From VXYL01 sp965200375 (GTDB lineage: Bacteria; Pseudomonadota; Gammaproteobacteria; Pseudomonadales; Azotimanducaceae), in the NCBI GenBank assembly GCA_965200375.1, contig OZ241353.1:3348001-3412000 (forward strand): a DNA stretch of 64,000 bases. The letters run 5' to 3'. This document shows, piece by piece, positions 26,466 to 35,475 of the stretch; within the stretch, counting starts at the first letter, position 1, and each line of letters starts with the position of its first letter. Both the position numbers and the translations under genes were made by a program. The notes beneath the pieces are model-generated. The model saw only the letters and a list, made by a program, of their open reading frames with translations, did not search any database and was not told the origin of the DNA.

Positions 26466-27595
26466 AGCAGCAGCCCGACGAGCACCAGGATCACCTGCAG
26501 CATCACCACGGACCCGGCGAGGAACATGTCCTGGGTCCTGAGCGAGTCGAGCAGCAGCTGCCCCAGCGTCGGCAGGTTGAGGACGATGGAGATGATGGCT
26601 TCCCCGGCGATCAACGTCGGCAGCAGCAGGCCGACGGTGCTGACGAAGGGATTGAGCGCTATCCGCAGCGGGTACTTCAGCACCAGCTTCACCGGCGCCA
26701 CGCCCTTGGCCCTGGCGGTAACCACGTAGGGCTTGTTGAGCTCGTCGAGCAGGTTCGCCCGCAGCACGCGCATGGTCGCCGCGGTGCCGCCCATGCCGAG
26801 CACCACCATTGGTATCCAGATGTGCTTGGCAAGGTCCCACAGCCGCGCCGCGCTCCACGGCGCTTCCCGGAACTCCGGCGAGAACAGCCCGCCGATGCTG
26901 ATGCCGAACCACTCGTAGCCGACGTACATGAAGATCAGCGCCAGCAGGAACTGCGGCGTGGCGATGCCGATCAAGCCGAGCACGGTGAATGCGTAGTCGC
27001 CCACCGAGTACTGGCGCACCGCGGAATAGATGCCGATCGGCAGCGCCACGGTCCAGGTGAAGAGCACCGCCGAGATGGTGATCAGCAGGGTGTAGCCCAG
27101 CCGTTCGCCGATCAGCTCGTTGACGGGGCGCGAGTAGCGGTAGGAGTAGCCCATGTCGCCGACGACGAAGCCGCCGGCCCAGTGCAGATACTGCAAGTAC
27201 ATGGGCTTGTCGAGGTTGTACTGCGCCTTCAGGTTCTGCACCTGCTCCGCCGACACCTCGACGCCGGACGCTTGCAGCCGATCCAGGGTGGAGGTGACGA
27301 TGTCCCCGGGCGGCAGCTGGATGACCACGAAGATGATCACCGAGATCAGCACCAGCGTGGGAACCATGCCGAGCACCCGGCGCACCACGTAGGGCCGGGC
27401 GAGGCGGCGCGCCAGATCGCGCAGCGCCGCGAACGCACCGATGGGGGCGCTCGCCACGCCCTTCAGCCCCGGAACGCCCGCATCAGTAGAAGCCCCTGTA
27501 GCCGTCGCAGCCTGTCGCTCGGCGCACGGCGGCCGAGACTCGAAACCCCAGCCGAGCATACCCGAACTGCCATGGCTGAGCCGGACCGCCGCCAC
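26417..27595 (-). CDS. oppB: Oligopeptide-type ABC transporter permease (OppB-like)
   Basis: The reading frame gives up to 392 residues. The permease itself begins near PYVVRRVLGMVPTLVLISV, includes the YSYRYSRPVNELI region and the EAA loop (VVTARAKGVAPVKLVLKYPLR), and ends in SDLLLAWIDPRIRYE. The first ~45 residues from ATG 27595 are not membrane-like, so the true start may be further in, for example GTG 27457. Neither start has a strong ribosome binding site. It forms the transmembrane channel with OppC. No substrate-binding protein gene precedes it; the upstream 193 bp contain the divergent bactofilin promoter region. Confidence 0.88.
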   Translation of the reverse strand: MAAVRLSHGSSGMLGWGFESRPPCAERQAATATGASTDAGVPGLKGVASAPIGAFAALRDLARRLARPYVVRRVLGMVPTLVLISVIIFVVIQLPPGDIVTSTLDRLQASGVEVSAEQVQNLKAQYNLDKPMYLQYLHWAGGFVVGDMGYSYRYSRPVNELIGERLGYTLLITISAVLFTWTVALPIGIYSAVRQYSVGDYAFTVLGLIGIATPQFLLALIFMYVGYEWFGISIGGLFSPEFREAPWSAARLWDLAKHIWIPMVVLGMGGTAATMRVLRANLLDELNKPYVVTARAKGVAPVKLVLKYPLRIALNPFVSTVGLLLPTLIAGEAIISIVLNLPTLGQLLLDSLRTQDMFLAGSVVMLQVILVLVGLLLSDLLLAWIDPRIRYE

Positions 27596-27788
27596 CCCGC
27601 GGGTCCGTGTGGGGGTCGATGGTCTTCTCGGAGGTACTGATCCCGTACAGTCTGTCGCAATCGATGCCGCCGAGTGATAAGGTGCCCGGCGTGAACTGGC
27701 GGCAGCCGGTCATGCGCCACCGGCTTGTGGCGCCGGCGGCGCGAGCGGCCGGCGCCAAGCAGGCGGCTCGAGGCACGAGGAGAGATGC

Positions 27789-28367
27789 ATGTTCGACAAG
27801 CTCCGGGAAAGCGCCAGGGAGGGCGTCGCGCCAGACCGTTCGGCCGATGCAAGGCGCCGTTCGGAAGGGCGCCGGGAGGCCCACCCCGGAGTGCGCAACG
27901 AGGAGGGCCATGTGGCGCTCATGAACGATCAAGCGAAGACGACGTCTGCGGCCAAGGCGACCATCGGGCCGTCCATCGTGATCAAGGGGGAGCTCTCCGG
28001 CGACGAGGACGTCGTCATCGCCGGCGAGTTCGAAGGCAGCATAGATCTGCCGAACCAGGCCGTGACCGTCACCGCCAGCGGCCAGGTGCGGGCCGACGTG
28101 AAGGCCAACGTGGTGGAGATCCAAGGCGAGCTGCACGGAGACGTCGACGGCGTCGGCAAGGTGCTGATCACCAAGACCGGGCGCATGCAGGGCAACATCG
28201 TCTCGCCGCGGGTGATTCTGGACGACGGCGCCAAGTTCAAGGGCAACATCGACATGAATCCGGCGCCGGTTGCCGTCTCGAAGCCCGCCAAGCCCAGGCC
28301 TTCGCCGGCCGTCGCGTCGCCAGCAGGCGACGGTGCTGGCGCCCCGAGGCCGGGAAGCGCATCCTGA
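27789..28367 (+). CDS. Bactofilin (polymer-forming cytoskeletal protein)
   Basis: This 192-residue protein has a central beta-helical bactofilin domain (about residues 57-150) with repeated strands: IGPSIVIKGELSGDEDVVI, GEFEGSIDL, GQVRADVKA, IQGELHGDV and GRMQGNI. N- and C-terminal tails are charged or Pro/Ala-rich and probably disordered, as usual. Bactofilins form membrane-associated filaments that place cell-wall or polar machinery. GAGGAGAG just upstream is a strong ribosome binding site, and the ATG at 27789 is used (27785 is another ATG out of frame). The next gene overlaps or abuts closely. Confidence 0.92.
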   Translation: MFDKLRESAREGVAPDRSADARRRSEGRREAHPGVRNEEGHVALMNDQAKTTSAAKATIGPSIVIKGELSGDEDVVIAGEFEGSIDLPNQAVTVTASGQVRADVKANVVEIQGELHGDVDGVGKVLITKTGRMQGNIVSPRVILDDGAKFKGNIDMNPAPVAVSKPAKPRPSPAVASPAGDGAGAPRPGSAS

Positions 28368-28381
28368 ACCAGGCCGAAGCC

Positions 28382-28984
28382 TTGGCGCCGCAGCCAGCGG
28401 CGCCTTTGCCTGCCTCGACCCTCGCCCCCGGGCTGCTGCCGCTTGCCCTCGAGGCCCTTGAAGCGGATCGTCCCGTCTCGGTGTTGGACGTGGGCTCCGC
28501 GAGCCCCGCCAGCGTACGCTTCTTCAGCCGCTTCCACTGCCGCTTGCACTTCGCGGATCTGTTCGGCGAGACGGGATTCGACTCGCGCCGCCGCCGCGAA
28601 CGCCGGCGTCCGCAGGAGACGCTGTTCGAGCGCATCTTCGACTTCCCCCGCAACACCGTGTTCGACATCTGCCTGTTCTGGGACTTCCTGAACTACCTGA
28701 GCCGACCGCTGCTGCGCGACTTCGCCAGCACGCTTAGGCCCCATGTCCACGACGACACCCGGGGCCACGCCTTCGCGGCGTTCTCCAACGCGCTGCCGTT
28801 CTCCGGACTGGCCTACAGCATCGACGAGCCGGATCGGCTCGCGGTGCGCCCGGCGCCGCAACCGGCATCCGAACCGCATACCCGCAAGATCCTCGGCGAG
28901 ACGCTGTGGCCGTTCGCCGTCAAGCGGGCGGCGCTGTTGGAGGCGAACCGCCAGGAACTGCTGTTCGAAGTGCGTCGCATCTGA
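28382..28984 (+). CDS. Putative SAM-dependent methyltransferase-like protein
   Basis: About 200 residues follow from TTG 28382; no ATG is available, so the start is uncertain. SVLDVGSASPASVRFFSRF resembles the SAM-binding first strand of class I methyltransferases, and DICLFWDFLNYLS resembles the post-II/motif IV region. The rest was not recognised. It lies 14 bp after bactofilin and may be translated from the same mRNA. Confidence 0.5.
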   Translation: MAPQPAAPLPASTLAPGLLPLALEALEADRPVSVLDVGSASPASVRFFSRFHCRLHFADLFGETGFDSRRRRERRRPQETLFERIFDFPRNTVFDICLFWDFLNYLSRPLLRDFASTLRPHVHDDTRGHAFAAFSNALPFSGLAYSIDEPDRLAVRPAPQPASEPHTRKILGETLWPFAVKRAALLEANRQELLFEVRRI

Positions 28985-29007
28985 GAGCCGGCGCATCGGC
29001 CACGGAA

Positions 29008-31149
29008 CTACGGCACGGCCGCCGCCAACGGACGGCTGCCCACCTCGTCGTGCGGCACCTCGGCCAAGGGCAAGGTGACCGCCACCGCCACCCCGGAGCG
29101 ATCCTGCAGATTCGCGGCCCGCACCGTGCCACCATGCTGCTCGGCGATCACCCGCACCACGTACAGGCCCAAGCCGAAGTGCAGATTGGCCCCGGCGCCG
29201 CGGCCGGAAACCATCGACTCGAACAGCGAGCCGGCGTCTTCCTCGGGCAGCAGCGGGCCGCGATTGGCCACCACCAAGCGCAGCCGGTCGCCAAGCCTGT
29301 CCAGCTGGATGCGAATCGCGCTGCCGGCGCGGTGGAAATCCACGGCGTTGTCGATGAGCTTGTCGAGCAGCTGCTCGATCCGATAGTCCGCGACCAGAGC
29401 GCGTAGCGGCGCCGACGTGCCGCGGAACACGAAGCAGTGCGCCGGATGCGCGCTTCGGCAGTTGCCGACGTAGCTCTCGAGCAATGCTTCGATGTCGACG
29501 ACGTCCATGTCCTCGGCGGCCAGGGACTCCTCGAGGTTGGCGGCGTCCGCCAGGTTTTCGACGATCGCGCCGATGCGCAGGATGCCGCGCTTGGCGCTGT
29601 CCAGGTACTTGTCCTCCTGGCCGCCGGCCAGCTTCTCGGACAAGTGCTCAAGGGACGTGTTCAGGGCGTTCAAGGGGTTGTTGATCTCGTGGCGCAGCGT
29701 CCGCGGCATGCGCTTTAGGAACGTGTTGTGCTGGTCCAGCCTCGCCAGCATGCTGGCGATGCCGCGGGCCAGATCGCCGATCTCGTCGGCTGCCGCGGCG
29801 CCGCTTTCCAGCGTCGGCGCGCGCAGGCGTCCGCGCTCGTCTATCGCCGCGGCGGCTTCCCGGCGCAAGGCGCCGATGCGCCAGGCCAGCCGTCCAGCGA
29901 AGCCCATCAAGCACAGCGGCACCAGAAACAGGCTCGCCAAGGAGACGAGGGCAATGCGGTCGATGGCGTCGTACTGGAAACGCAGGATGTCGTCGATGTG
30001 CTGCTCCACGGCGATCATGCCGATGACGTCGCCTTCGGTGGAGACGATGTGGTGCCCGGCGAGGATGGTCTCCACGTCCGCCACTCGCCGCCGGCGGGCG
30101 GTGGGCTGGCCAGCCAAGGCGTTCCCGCGCACCTCCTCGGCGATCGCGGAGGCGGTCCTGGCGGCATCCGGGGACTCCCTGCCGATCAGCCCCCCGAGCC
30201 CATTCCGGGCAGCCGCAAGCCAGCTTCCGGGCCGCGCCAGCCAGGAGCGTTCCCCGGCCCGCCCGGCCTCGGTGCGATAGCTGCCGGTCTCGGCGCGAAC
30301 ACGGTCCTCGGTGTCGATGACGCGGATCTGCATGTCCGAATAGCCGAGGCCCTCGAGGATCTTGAGCAGCACCGGCGACCGGTACGCGGCGAGATTGCTC
30401 TGCCCGGTGTGCGCCACGGCGCGGATGGCACGTGCCTCGGGATCGTCGACGTCGACCACGGAGATGCCGAACAGCCGCCAGGAGCCGAGCAGCGCGTAGG
30501 GCATGCGCAGTTCGACGGCGTAGCCGGCGTCGGTTTCCCGCAGATAGCCTTGGACCGCGCTCTCGGGCAGCCCCCCGGCGGCGAACCTCCAGCCCGGGTC
30601 CATGCGGTAGGCCGTCGTGCCGCCGGGCTCGGACAGCGTGACGCTGATGCGTCCATCGTCCCCGTTCGGCTCGATGAACTCGATCCGCACCTGGTCGGCG
30701 TTGTTGAGGCGCAGCACCTCTGGATTGCGGTACACGCGGGCGTCGTCCTGCACTTCCAGGTAGGCGTAGAGCATGTCCTGCCGGGCGCCCAGGGCGAGCG
30801 CAAACGCGCCGTCCCCGCTGCCGAAGCGCTGCGCCTCGGGCTGGCGCCCCCAGTCGCTCATGGCGCCGTCCAGCCGTGGCCGAATGGCGCCTCCTATGGG
30901 GCGCGCCACCAACGTCCGCGTGCTGCCGCCAGCATCCACCGGCAGGTCCGTGAACCAGTCCTCTCGGCCGTTGAAGGAGATGGCGATGCTCTCGGCGATC
31001 AGGCGCTGCTGATTGGCCTGCATTCGCACCGACAGGCGCTCGAGTTCGTCGAGCAGCACCAAGGCCAGCCAGGGCACCAGCAGCGCCAGCGGCAGCCCGA
31101 GCAGCAGCAGCTTGGTGCCGAGGCGCGGTCCGCGAGCCGTGGGGCGCAC
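29008..31149 (-). CDS. Membrane sensor histidine kinase, 'dedicated sortase system' type
   Basis: This 713-residue kinase has TM1 near residues 12-30, a large periplasmic region with a CBM9-like opening (IRPRLDGAMSDW), TM2 near 395-415 and a HAMP-like linker. The H-box LRHEINNPLNAL (His near 487), N-box LIDNAVDFHRAG near 600 and G-box GLGLYVVRVIAEQHGG near 665 are intact. The overall layout matches, from memory of the family, the proteobacterial dedicated sortase histidine kinase. It follows its response regulator by 45 bp. In other genomes the pair neighbours a sortase and its target; neither is visible here. The kinase call is certain, the subfamily call moderate. Confidence 0.85.
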   Translation of the reverse strand: MRPTARGPRLGTKLLLLGLPLALLVPWLALVLLDELERLSVRMQANQQRLIAESIAISFNGREDWFTDLPVDAGGSTRTLVARPIGGAIRPRLDGAMSDWGRQPEAQRFGSGDGAFALALGARQDMLYAYLEVQDDARVYRNPEVLRLNNADQVRIEFIEPNGDDGRISVTLSEPGGTTAYRMDPGWRFAAGGLPESAVQGYLRETDAGYAVELRMPYALLGSWRLFGISVVDVDDPEARAIRAVAHTGQSNLAAYRSPVLLKILEGLGYSDMQIRVIDTEDRVRAETGSYRTEAGRAGERSWLARPGSWLAAARNGLGGLIGRESPDAARTASAIAEEVRGNALAGQPTARRRRVADVETILAGHHIVSTEGDVIGMIAVEQHIDDILRFQYDAIDRIALVSLASLFLVPLCLMGFAGRLAWRIGALRREAAAAIDERGRLRAPTLESGAAAADEIGDLARGIASMLARLDQHNTFLKRMPRTLRHEINNPLNALNTSLEHLSEKLAGGQEDKYLDSAKRGILRIGAIVENLADAANLEESLAAEDMDVVDIEALLESYVGNCRSAHPAHCFVFRGTSAPLRALVADYRIEQLLDKLIDNAVDFHRAGSAIRIQLDRLGDRLRLVVANRGPLLPEEDAGSLFESMVSGRGAGANLHFGLGLYVVRVIAEQHGGTVRAANLQDRSGVAVAVTLPLAEVPHDEVGSRPLAAAVP

Positions 31150-31194
31150 GCTGATAGGGCGCGCTTGCCTTGCCGCTAGGCCGAGGCCGTCCGC

Positions 31195-31893
31195 CTAGCC
31201 GGCCCAGCGATAGCCGAAGCCGTACTCGCTCTTGATGCCGGCGAAGTCCGGATCGGCCTTCTCGAACTTCTTGCGGATGTTTCGCATGTGCGTGTTGATT
31301 GTGTTGTGCGTGACCAGCGACTGCAACGTGGCGTTCATCAGCGTCTCGTAGCTCACGGCGTGGCCCGGCACCCGCACCAGCTTCGCCAGCATGCGGAACT
31401 CGGTGCCGGACAGATCGATGCGCAAGCCCTTCCAGGAGACCAGCAGGGCATCCTGGTCGAGGCCAAGATCGCCGACGTCCAAGGTGCGGGCGCTGTCGCC
31501 GCTGGCGCGCACTTCGTTGATGCGCAGCAGGGAGGAAATGCGCTCGGCCAGGTAGTCCAGCGAAATCGGCTTGGACTGGTAGTCCCACGCACCGAGGCGC
31601 AATCCGGATATCTTGTCCACCTCCTTGATGCGTTCGGTGAGGAAGATCACCGGCAGGTTTGGGTTGCGGGCCAAGAGGTCCCGGCACAACTCGAACCCCG
31701 CGTCCACCTCGTCGCCGAGTATGATGTCCAGCACGGCCAAGTCCGGCATGCGCCCCTCGAATCCCGCCAGGGCTTCCAGGCGGCTGGCGTAGGTGGCCAC
31801 GTCGTAGCCCTTGGCGACGATCGCGTCGGCGTAGTTGGCGCTTTGGTCCGGGTCGTCCTCGACCACGGCGATGCGCTTGCGCATGGTTCGCAT
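31195..31893 (-). CDS. Response regulator, OmpR-like, partner of the sortase-type kinase
   Basis: This 232-residue protein has a receiver domain with the acidic pocket VVEDDPD, phospho-acceptor Asp in LAVLDIILGDE (about residue 56) and Lys in YQSKPISL. A winged-helix DNA-binding domain ends in GIKSEYGFGYRW. The wording matches the response regulator of the proteobacterial dedicated sortase system. ATG codons at 31893 and 31884 are both possible starts. It is divergent from the glycosyltransferase-like gene at 31966, so the 72-bp gap may hold promoters for both. Confidence 0.88.
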   Translation of the reverse strand: MRTMRKRIAVVEDDPDQSANYADAIVAKGYDVATYASRLEALAGFEGRMPDLAVLDIILGDEVDAGFELCRDLLARNPNLPVIFLTERIKEVDKISGLRLGAWDYQSKPISLDYLAERISSLLRINEVRASGDSARTLDVGDLGLDQDALLVSWKGLRIDLSGTEFRMLAKLVRVPGHAVSYETLMNATLQSLVTHNTINTHMRNIRKKFEKADPDFAGIKSEYGFGYRWAG

Positions 31894-31965
31894 GGCGGCA
31901 TTGTAGCGCCTGGTCGTGGATGGAGTCCGGCTGCGTGGCTGGGCCGCTCTGGCGCCGCGGGAGTG

Positions 31966-33975
31966 ATGCCGATGCTTGTCGCCCTGCCGGCTGCGACCTT
32001 CCTGCTGGTCATGATCGCCGGCGCGCCCCGCTCCGGCTTCAGGCAGGGTTTCGTGGCAGCCACGCTGGTCTGCACGCTGGGCGTTGTCGGCGCCACGGAG
32101 CTGCTGTCGCTGCCGGCGTTGCTGCGCCTGCCCGGGCTGCTGACGTTCTGGTTCTGTGCTCTCGCCCTCGCCTTGGTCTGGCTGTGGCGCTACGGAGACC
32201 GGGCCGCCCTCGGCGACCGGATGCGCCGTCTTGGCGAGGGGTGGCGCAGGAGGCGGCCGGAGCTGGTCGGCGTCGTGACGGTGCTGGCGCTGGTGCTGCT
32301 GGTCGGCATCCTGTCGCCGCCGAACAACTACGAGTCCATGGCCTACCGGATGATGCGGGTTGCCCTATGGGTCCAGCAGGGCAGTGTCGAGCACTATCCG
32401 ACGCCCTACGCGCCGCAGCTCTACCACCCGCCTCTGGTCTCCTACCACGCGCTCCACCTGCAGATCCTGTCTGGCGGCGACCGCTTCGCCAACGTCCCCG
32501 AGGGGCTGGCGCTGGTCGGCTGCGCTGTCGTGGCGAGCCTCGTCGCCAAGGAGCTGCAGCAGTCCTGGCCGGTGCAGGTGGTCGCTGCGGTGCTGGCGGC
32601 AACCGTGCCAATGGGCGTGCTGATGGGGTCGAGCACCCAGGGAAACGTGCTCGCTGCCTATTGGCTGCTGTGCTTCGTCCTGCTGTTCGTGCAGCACGTC
32701 CGCCGTCCGTCGCTCTGGCGGCTTGCGTGCTGCGGCTGCGCGGCGGGCTTCGCGGTGCTGGCCAAACCGACGGCCTACGTGCTGCTGCCGCCCATGGCCT
32801 TGGCGCTGGGGCTCTACGGCGTCTTCGTGCTCGGGCTGCGGCGCGGCGCCGTCGCCCTGGTGGTCGCCGCCGCCATCGCCGCGGTGTTGAACCTCGGCCT
32901 ATACAGCCGCAACTGGCAGACCTTCGGCCATCCTGTGTTCGCGGCAGGGGAACGCACCCACCTCAATCAGCGCTTCGGGCCAGACGTCCTCGCGGCCAAC
33001 CTGCTGCGGAACTCGATGGCGCACTGGGCATTGCCCAGCGCCAAGTTCAATCAAGCGCTGCTCGCCACGGCAGCGGATCTGCTCGGCGGCATACCGGATC
33101 TGCCGGAGGCGACCAACGGGCGACCGCTCGCCGATGTTGGCCTCAAGGGCCGGTTCTTCGAAGTGGGTGGCGCGAACCTGCTGCACTATTGGCTGCTGGC
33201 GGTCGCCGCGCTGGGACTGCTGTGCCTGGGGACCTGCTCGCGCCTCGGACGCTCGGCGGCGTTGACCGGCTGCCTGCTGGCGGCGTGGCTGGCGGCCGTG
33301 CTGGCGTTTTCCGGCCTGATGATGTGGGAGCAATGGAACACGCGCTACGACGTCGTGCTGTTCATGCTCGGCTGCCCGCTGGGGGCGACGTTTCTTGGCC
33401 GGGTTCTGCGTCGCAGGGAGTGGGCCATCCGCGCCGTCTGCGGGCTGTTCCTCTTGGCAAGCGCCCCCTTCCTTCTTCTCAAGGAGTCGGCGCCGTTCTT
33501 GAAGGTTGCCCTCGACTACGACACGCTACCCGCCGAGCCGATCTTCAAGGCGACGAGAACACAAGCATATTTCAATCACTTGGGTGGACTTAGCTCGATG
33601 CGGCTTTATGTTGAGCTCGCCGATCGGGTGGCAGCTATGCAACCTGCCGAACTCGGCGTCTTCAGCGGCAAATGGCAGCATGCCTACCCATTCTACGTTC
33701 TCCTCAAGGAGAGGTTGCCCGAGCTCGAGGTGGCGTACTACGACGTCGGCGCCCGCCCGTCGGGGGCCCTCGAGCGCGAGAACCATGTCCCCGAGGCGAT
33801 CTTCGCGGCAATAAGCCGCTTGGACCGGATGCGTGGGGCGGCCTCCTACCGACCGATCTGGACCCACTCGCGTGGCGTGGCGCTGCTGCGCCGAATCGAC
33901 GATGCCAGCATCCGGAAGGGCGGCCCGACTTTGCCCGACGCCGGCAGGAGGCCGGCTGCTGGGCCGGGCGCATAG
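31966..33975 (+). CDS. Multi-TM glycosyltransferase-39-like membrane protein
   Basis: This 669-residue protein has about 12 hydrophobic segments. An early loop contains PPNNYESMAYRMMRVALWVQQG followed by HYPTPYAPQLYHPPLV, which is the layout of GT-C/ArnT-PMT-like glycosyltransferases that use polyprenyl-linked donors. The C-terminal soluble part (from about 540) resembles the periplasmic tail of this class. The GTG at 31963 directly before ATG 31966 is an alternative start. The specific sugar or acceptor is unknown. No other glycan genes flank it. Confidence 0.7.
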   Translation: MPMLVALPAATFLLVMIAGAPRSGFRQGFVAATLVCTLGVVGATELLSLPALLRLPGLLTFWFCALALALVWLWRYGDRAALGDRMRRLGEGWRRRRPELVGVVTVLALVLLVGILSPPNNYESMAYRMMRVALWVQQGSVEHYPTPYAPQLYHPPLVSYHALHLQILSGGDRFANVPEGLALVGCAVVASLVAKELQQSWPVQVVAAVLAATVPMGVLMGSSTQGNVLAAYWLLCFVLLFVQHVRRPSLWRLACCGCAAGFAVLAKPTAYVLLPPMALALGLYGVFVLGLRRGAVALVVAAAIAAVLNLGLYSRNWQTFGHPVFAAGERTHLNQRFGPDVLAANLLRNSMAHWALPSAKFNQALLATAADLLGGIPDLPEATNGRPLADVGLKGRFFEVGGANLLHYWLLAVAALGLLCLGTCSRLGRSAALTGCLLAAWLAAVLAFSGLMMWEQWNTRYDVVLFMLGCPLGATFLGRVLRRREWAIRAVCGLFLLASAPFLLLKESAPFLKVALDYDTLPAEPIFKATRTQAYFNHLGGLSSMRLYVELADRVAAMQPAELGVFSGKWQHAYPFYVLLKERLPELEVAYYDVGARPSGALERENHVPEAIFAAISRLDRMRGAASYRPIWTHSRGVALLRRIDDASIRKGGPTLPDAGRRPAAGPGA

Positions 33976-34021
33976 CCGGCCTCCGCTTGCCCGCAGGGTC
34001 CGCAACAAGTGCGTGGCTGCG

Positions 34022-34549
34022 ATGAGGGTCGTCTGCGCCGTCGGCGCCGAGTGTACCGGCAAGACGACGCTCTGTCGGGGCTTGGCGGAGCGCTTCGGGG
34101 TGCCGTGGCTGCCGGAGTACGCCCGGGAGCATCTCGACGGTTCGCCCTATGGCGAAAGCGATGTGGCGGACATCGCCCGGGAACACATGCGCCGCGAAGC
34201 GGCACTCCTCGCAAGCAGCCCTCGCGGCGTCGTGCTCGATACGGATCTGGCCGTGATCCGGGTCTGGTGGCGAGTGAAGTTCGGTGCGCCGCCGGCCTGG
34301 CTGGAGCAGGCGTTCGCGGCGCAGACGCAGCGACTCTATCTGCTGTGCCGGCCGGACCTGCCCTGGCGGGCCGACCCGCTGCGGGAGTCGCCGGGCGAAC
34401 GCTGGCAGCTGCACGAGCGCTACCGTCGCCTGCTGCAAGCAAGACGGCTGCCCTTCGTGGAGATAGACGGGCACGGCGCGGAGCGCACGGAGAACGCCGC
34501 GCGCGCTGCGTGTGCGTTCGAGTTTGCTGCGCAAACCCCGGCAGGCTAG
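34022..34549 (+). CDS. NadR-like AAA ATPase/ribosylnicotinamide-kinase-type protein
   Basis: This 175-residue P-loop protein has Walker A GAECTGKTTL at residues 8-17, and DTDLAVIRVWWRVKFG plus YLLCRPDLPWRADPLRE as in the C-terminal kinase domain of NadR. The nucleotidyltransferase and HTH domains of full NadR are missing, so it is the stand-alone kinase form. It possibly phosphorylates nicotinamide riboside; this is not proven by the sequence. It overlaps the tail of no other gene and ends 5 bp before a convergent phosphotransferase gene. Confidence 0.75.
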   Translation: MRVVCAVGAECTGKTTLCRGLAERFGVPWLPEYAREHLDGSPYGESDVADIAREHMRREAALLASSPRGVVLDTDLAVIRVWWRVKFGAPPAWLEQAFAAQTQRLYLLCRPDLPWRADPLRESPGERWQLHERYRRLLQARRLPFVEIDGHGAERTENAARAACAFEFAAQTPAG

Positions 34550-34554
34550 GGGGC

Positions 34555-35382
34555 CTAGGCCAGGATGGCGGCGCGCATGGTCTCCGCCTGCTCGCGGATC
34601 TCCGGCCGCCAGTTGCCGCCTGCCTGCTGCGCTACCGCCCAGGCGTACTCCCGGATGCGATATGCGAGCAGCGCTTCGCGCAGCCGGCTGGCGTTCGGTC
34701 GGCCCTGCCAGCCCGCTTGCGCGGCGGCCTCGGCGCAGGACAGCGCCTCGACTTCGGACCAGGAGAGGCCGAGGCTCAAGCCCGCCAGGTCGAACAGAGG
34801 ATCGTTGTCTCCGGCCTGCTCCCAGTCCAAGGTGCGCCAGCCTTGCGCAGTGCGAATGATGTTCCAAGGGTTCAAGTCGTTGTGGCAGCCGCTGGTCGGC
34901 CTTGGCCGCCATGCCAGCAGCCGGGCAGCCGCCGCCATGTCCGCGTGCAGGCAGCCGCGGCGGCGGGCCCGGCGGAACAGGGCCGCCACCTCGGCGGCAA
35001 GGTCGTAGCGACGCAGGCCGCGCGGAATGGCGCCATGCAGCCGGGCCAGATAGGCGCCGGCTTCGGCGGGGGAGGGCGGTGCCGCGGCCAGAACGGGACC
35101 GTCGATCCAGCGCGTCAGCAGGTGCCCGCGCGCCTGATCTCGGGCGACGACTTCCGGCGCGACCGACACCGGCAACGCCTGCAGGTAGGCGCCTTCCGCC
35201 GGCTTGGCAGACGCCGCAACCCGCAGCACGTAGGCGCGGCCCGAGACGGTGACGCGGAAGTTTCGGTGCGTATAGCCGCCCGGGAGGTAGGTTGCCGCCG
35301 TGGGCGCATGGCACGGCCAGTCCGGCACCAGCTCGCGCAGCAGCGCGACGATCTGCCGGCGATCCTCCCGGGAGACGGTCAT
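34555..35382 (-). CDS. Choline/aminoglycoside-kinase-like phosphotransferase
   Basis: This 275-residue protein-kinase-fold enzyme of the APH/choline kinase group has GGYTHRNFRVTV as the nucleotide loop, GCHNDLNPWNII as the catalytic loop (His-Asn-Asp...Asn) and LDWEQAGDNDPLFDLAG as the metal loop. The substrate (choline, ethanolamine, thiamine or another small molecule) cannot be told. The ATG at 35382 fits the N-terminus of the family. It is convergent with the NadR-like gene and divergent from the diiron protein gene. Confidence 0.8.
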   Translation of the reverse strand: MTVSREDRRQIVALLRELVPDWPCHAPTAATYLPGGYTHRNFRVTVSGRAYVLRVAASAKPAEGAYLQALPVSVAPEVVARDQARGHLLTRWIDGPVLAAAPPSPAEAGAYLARLHGAIPRGLRRYDLAAEVAALFRRARRRGCLHADMAAAARLLAWRPRPTSGCHNDLNPWNIIRTAQGWRTLDWEQAGDNDPLFDLAGLSLGLSWSEVEALSCAEAAAQAGWQGRPNASRLREALLAYRIREYAWAVAQQAGGNWRPEIREQAETMRAAILA

Positions 35383-35475
35383 CGGGTATTCGCTTCGGGG
35401 CGTTGGGGCATACAATCGCGCCGGCTGTCGCTCAGCGCAAGAACCCCAGCAGAACCCAGCAAAGAGGCCACCGGC

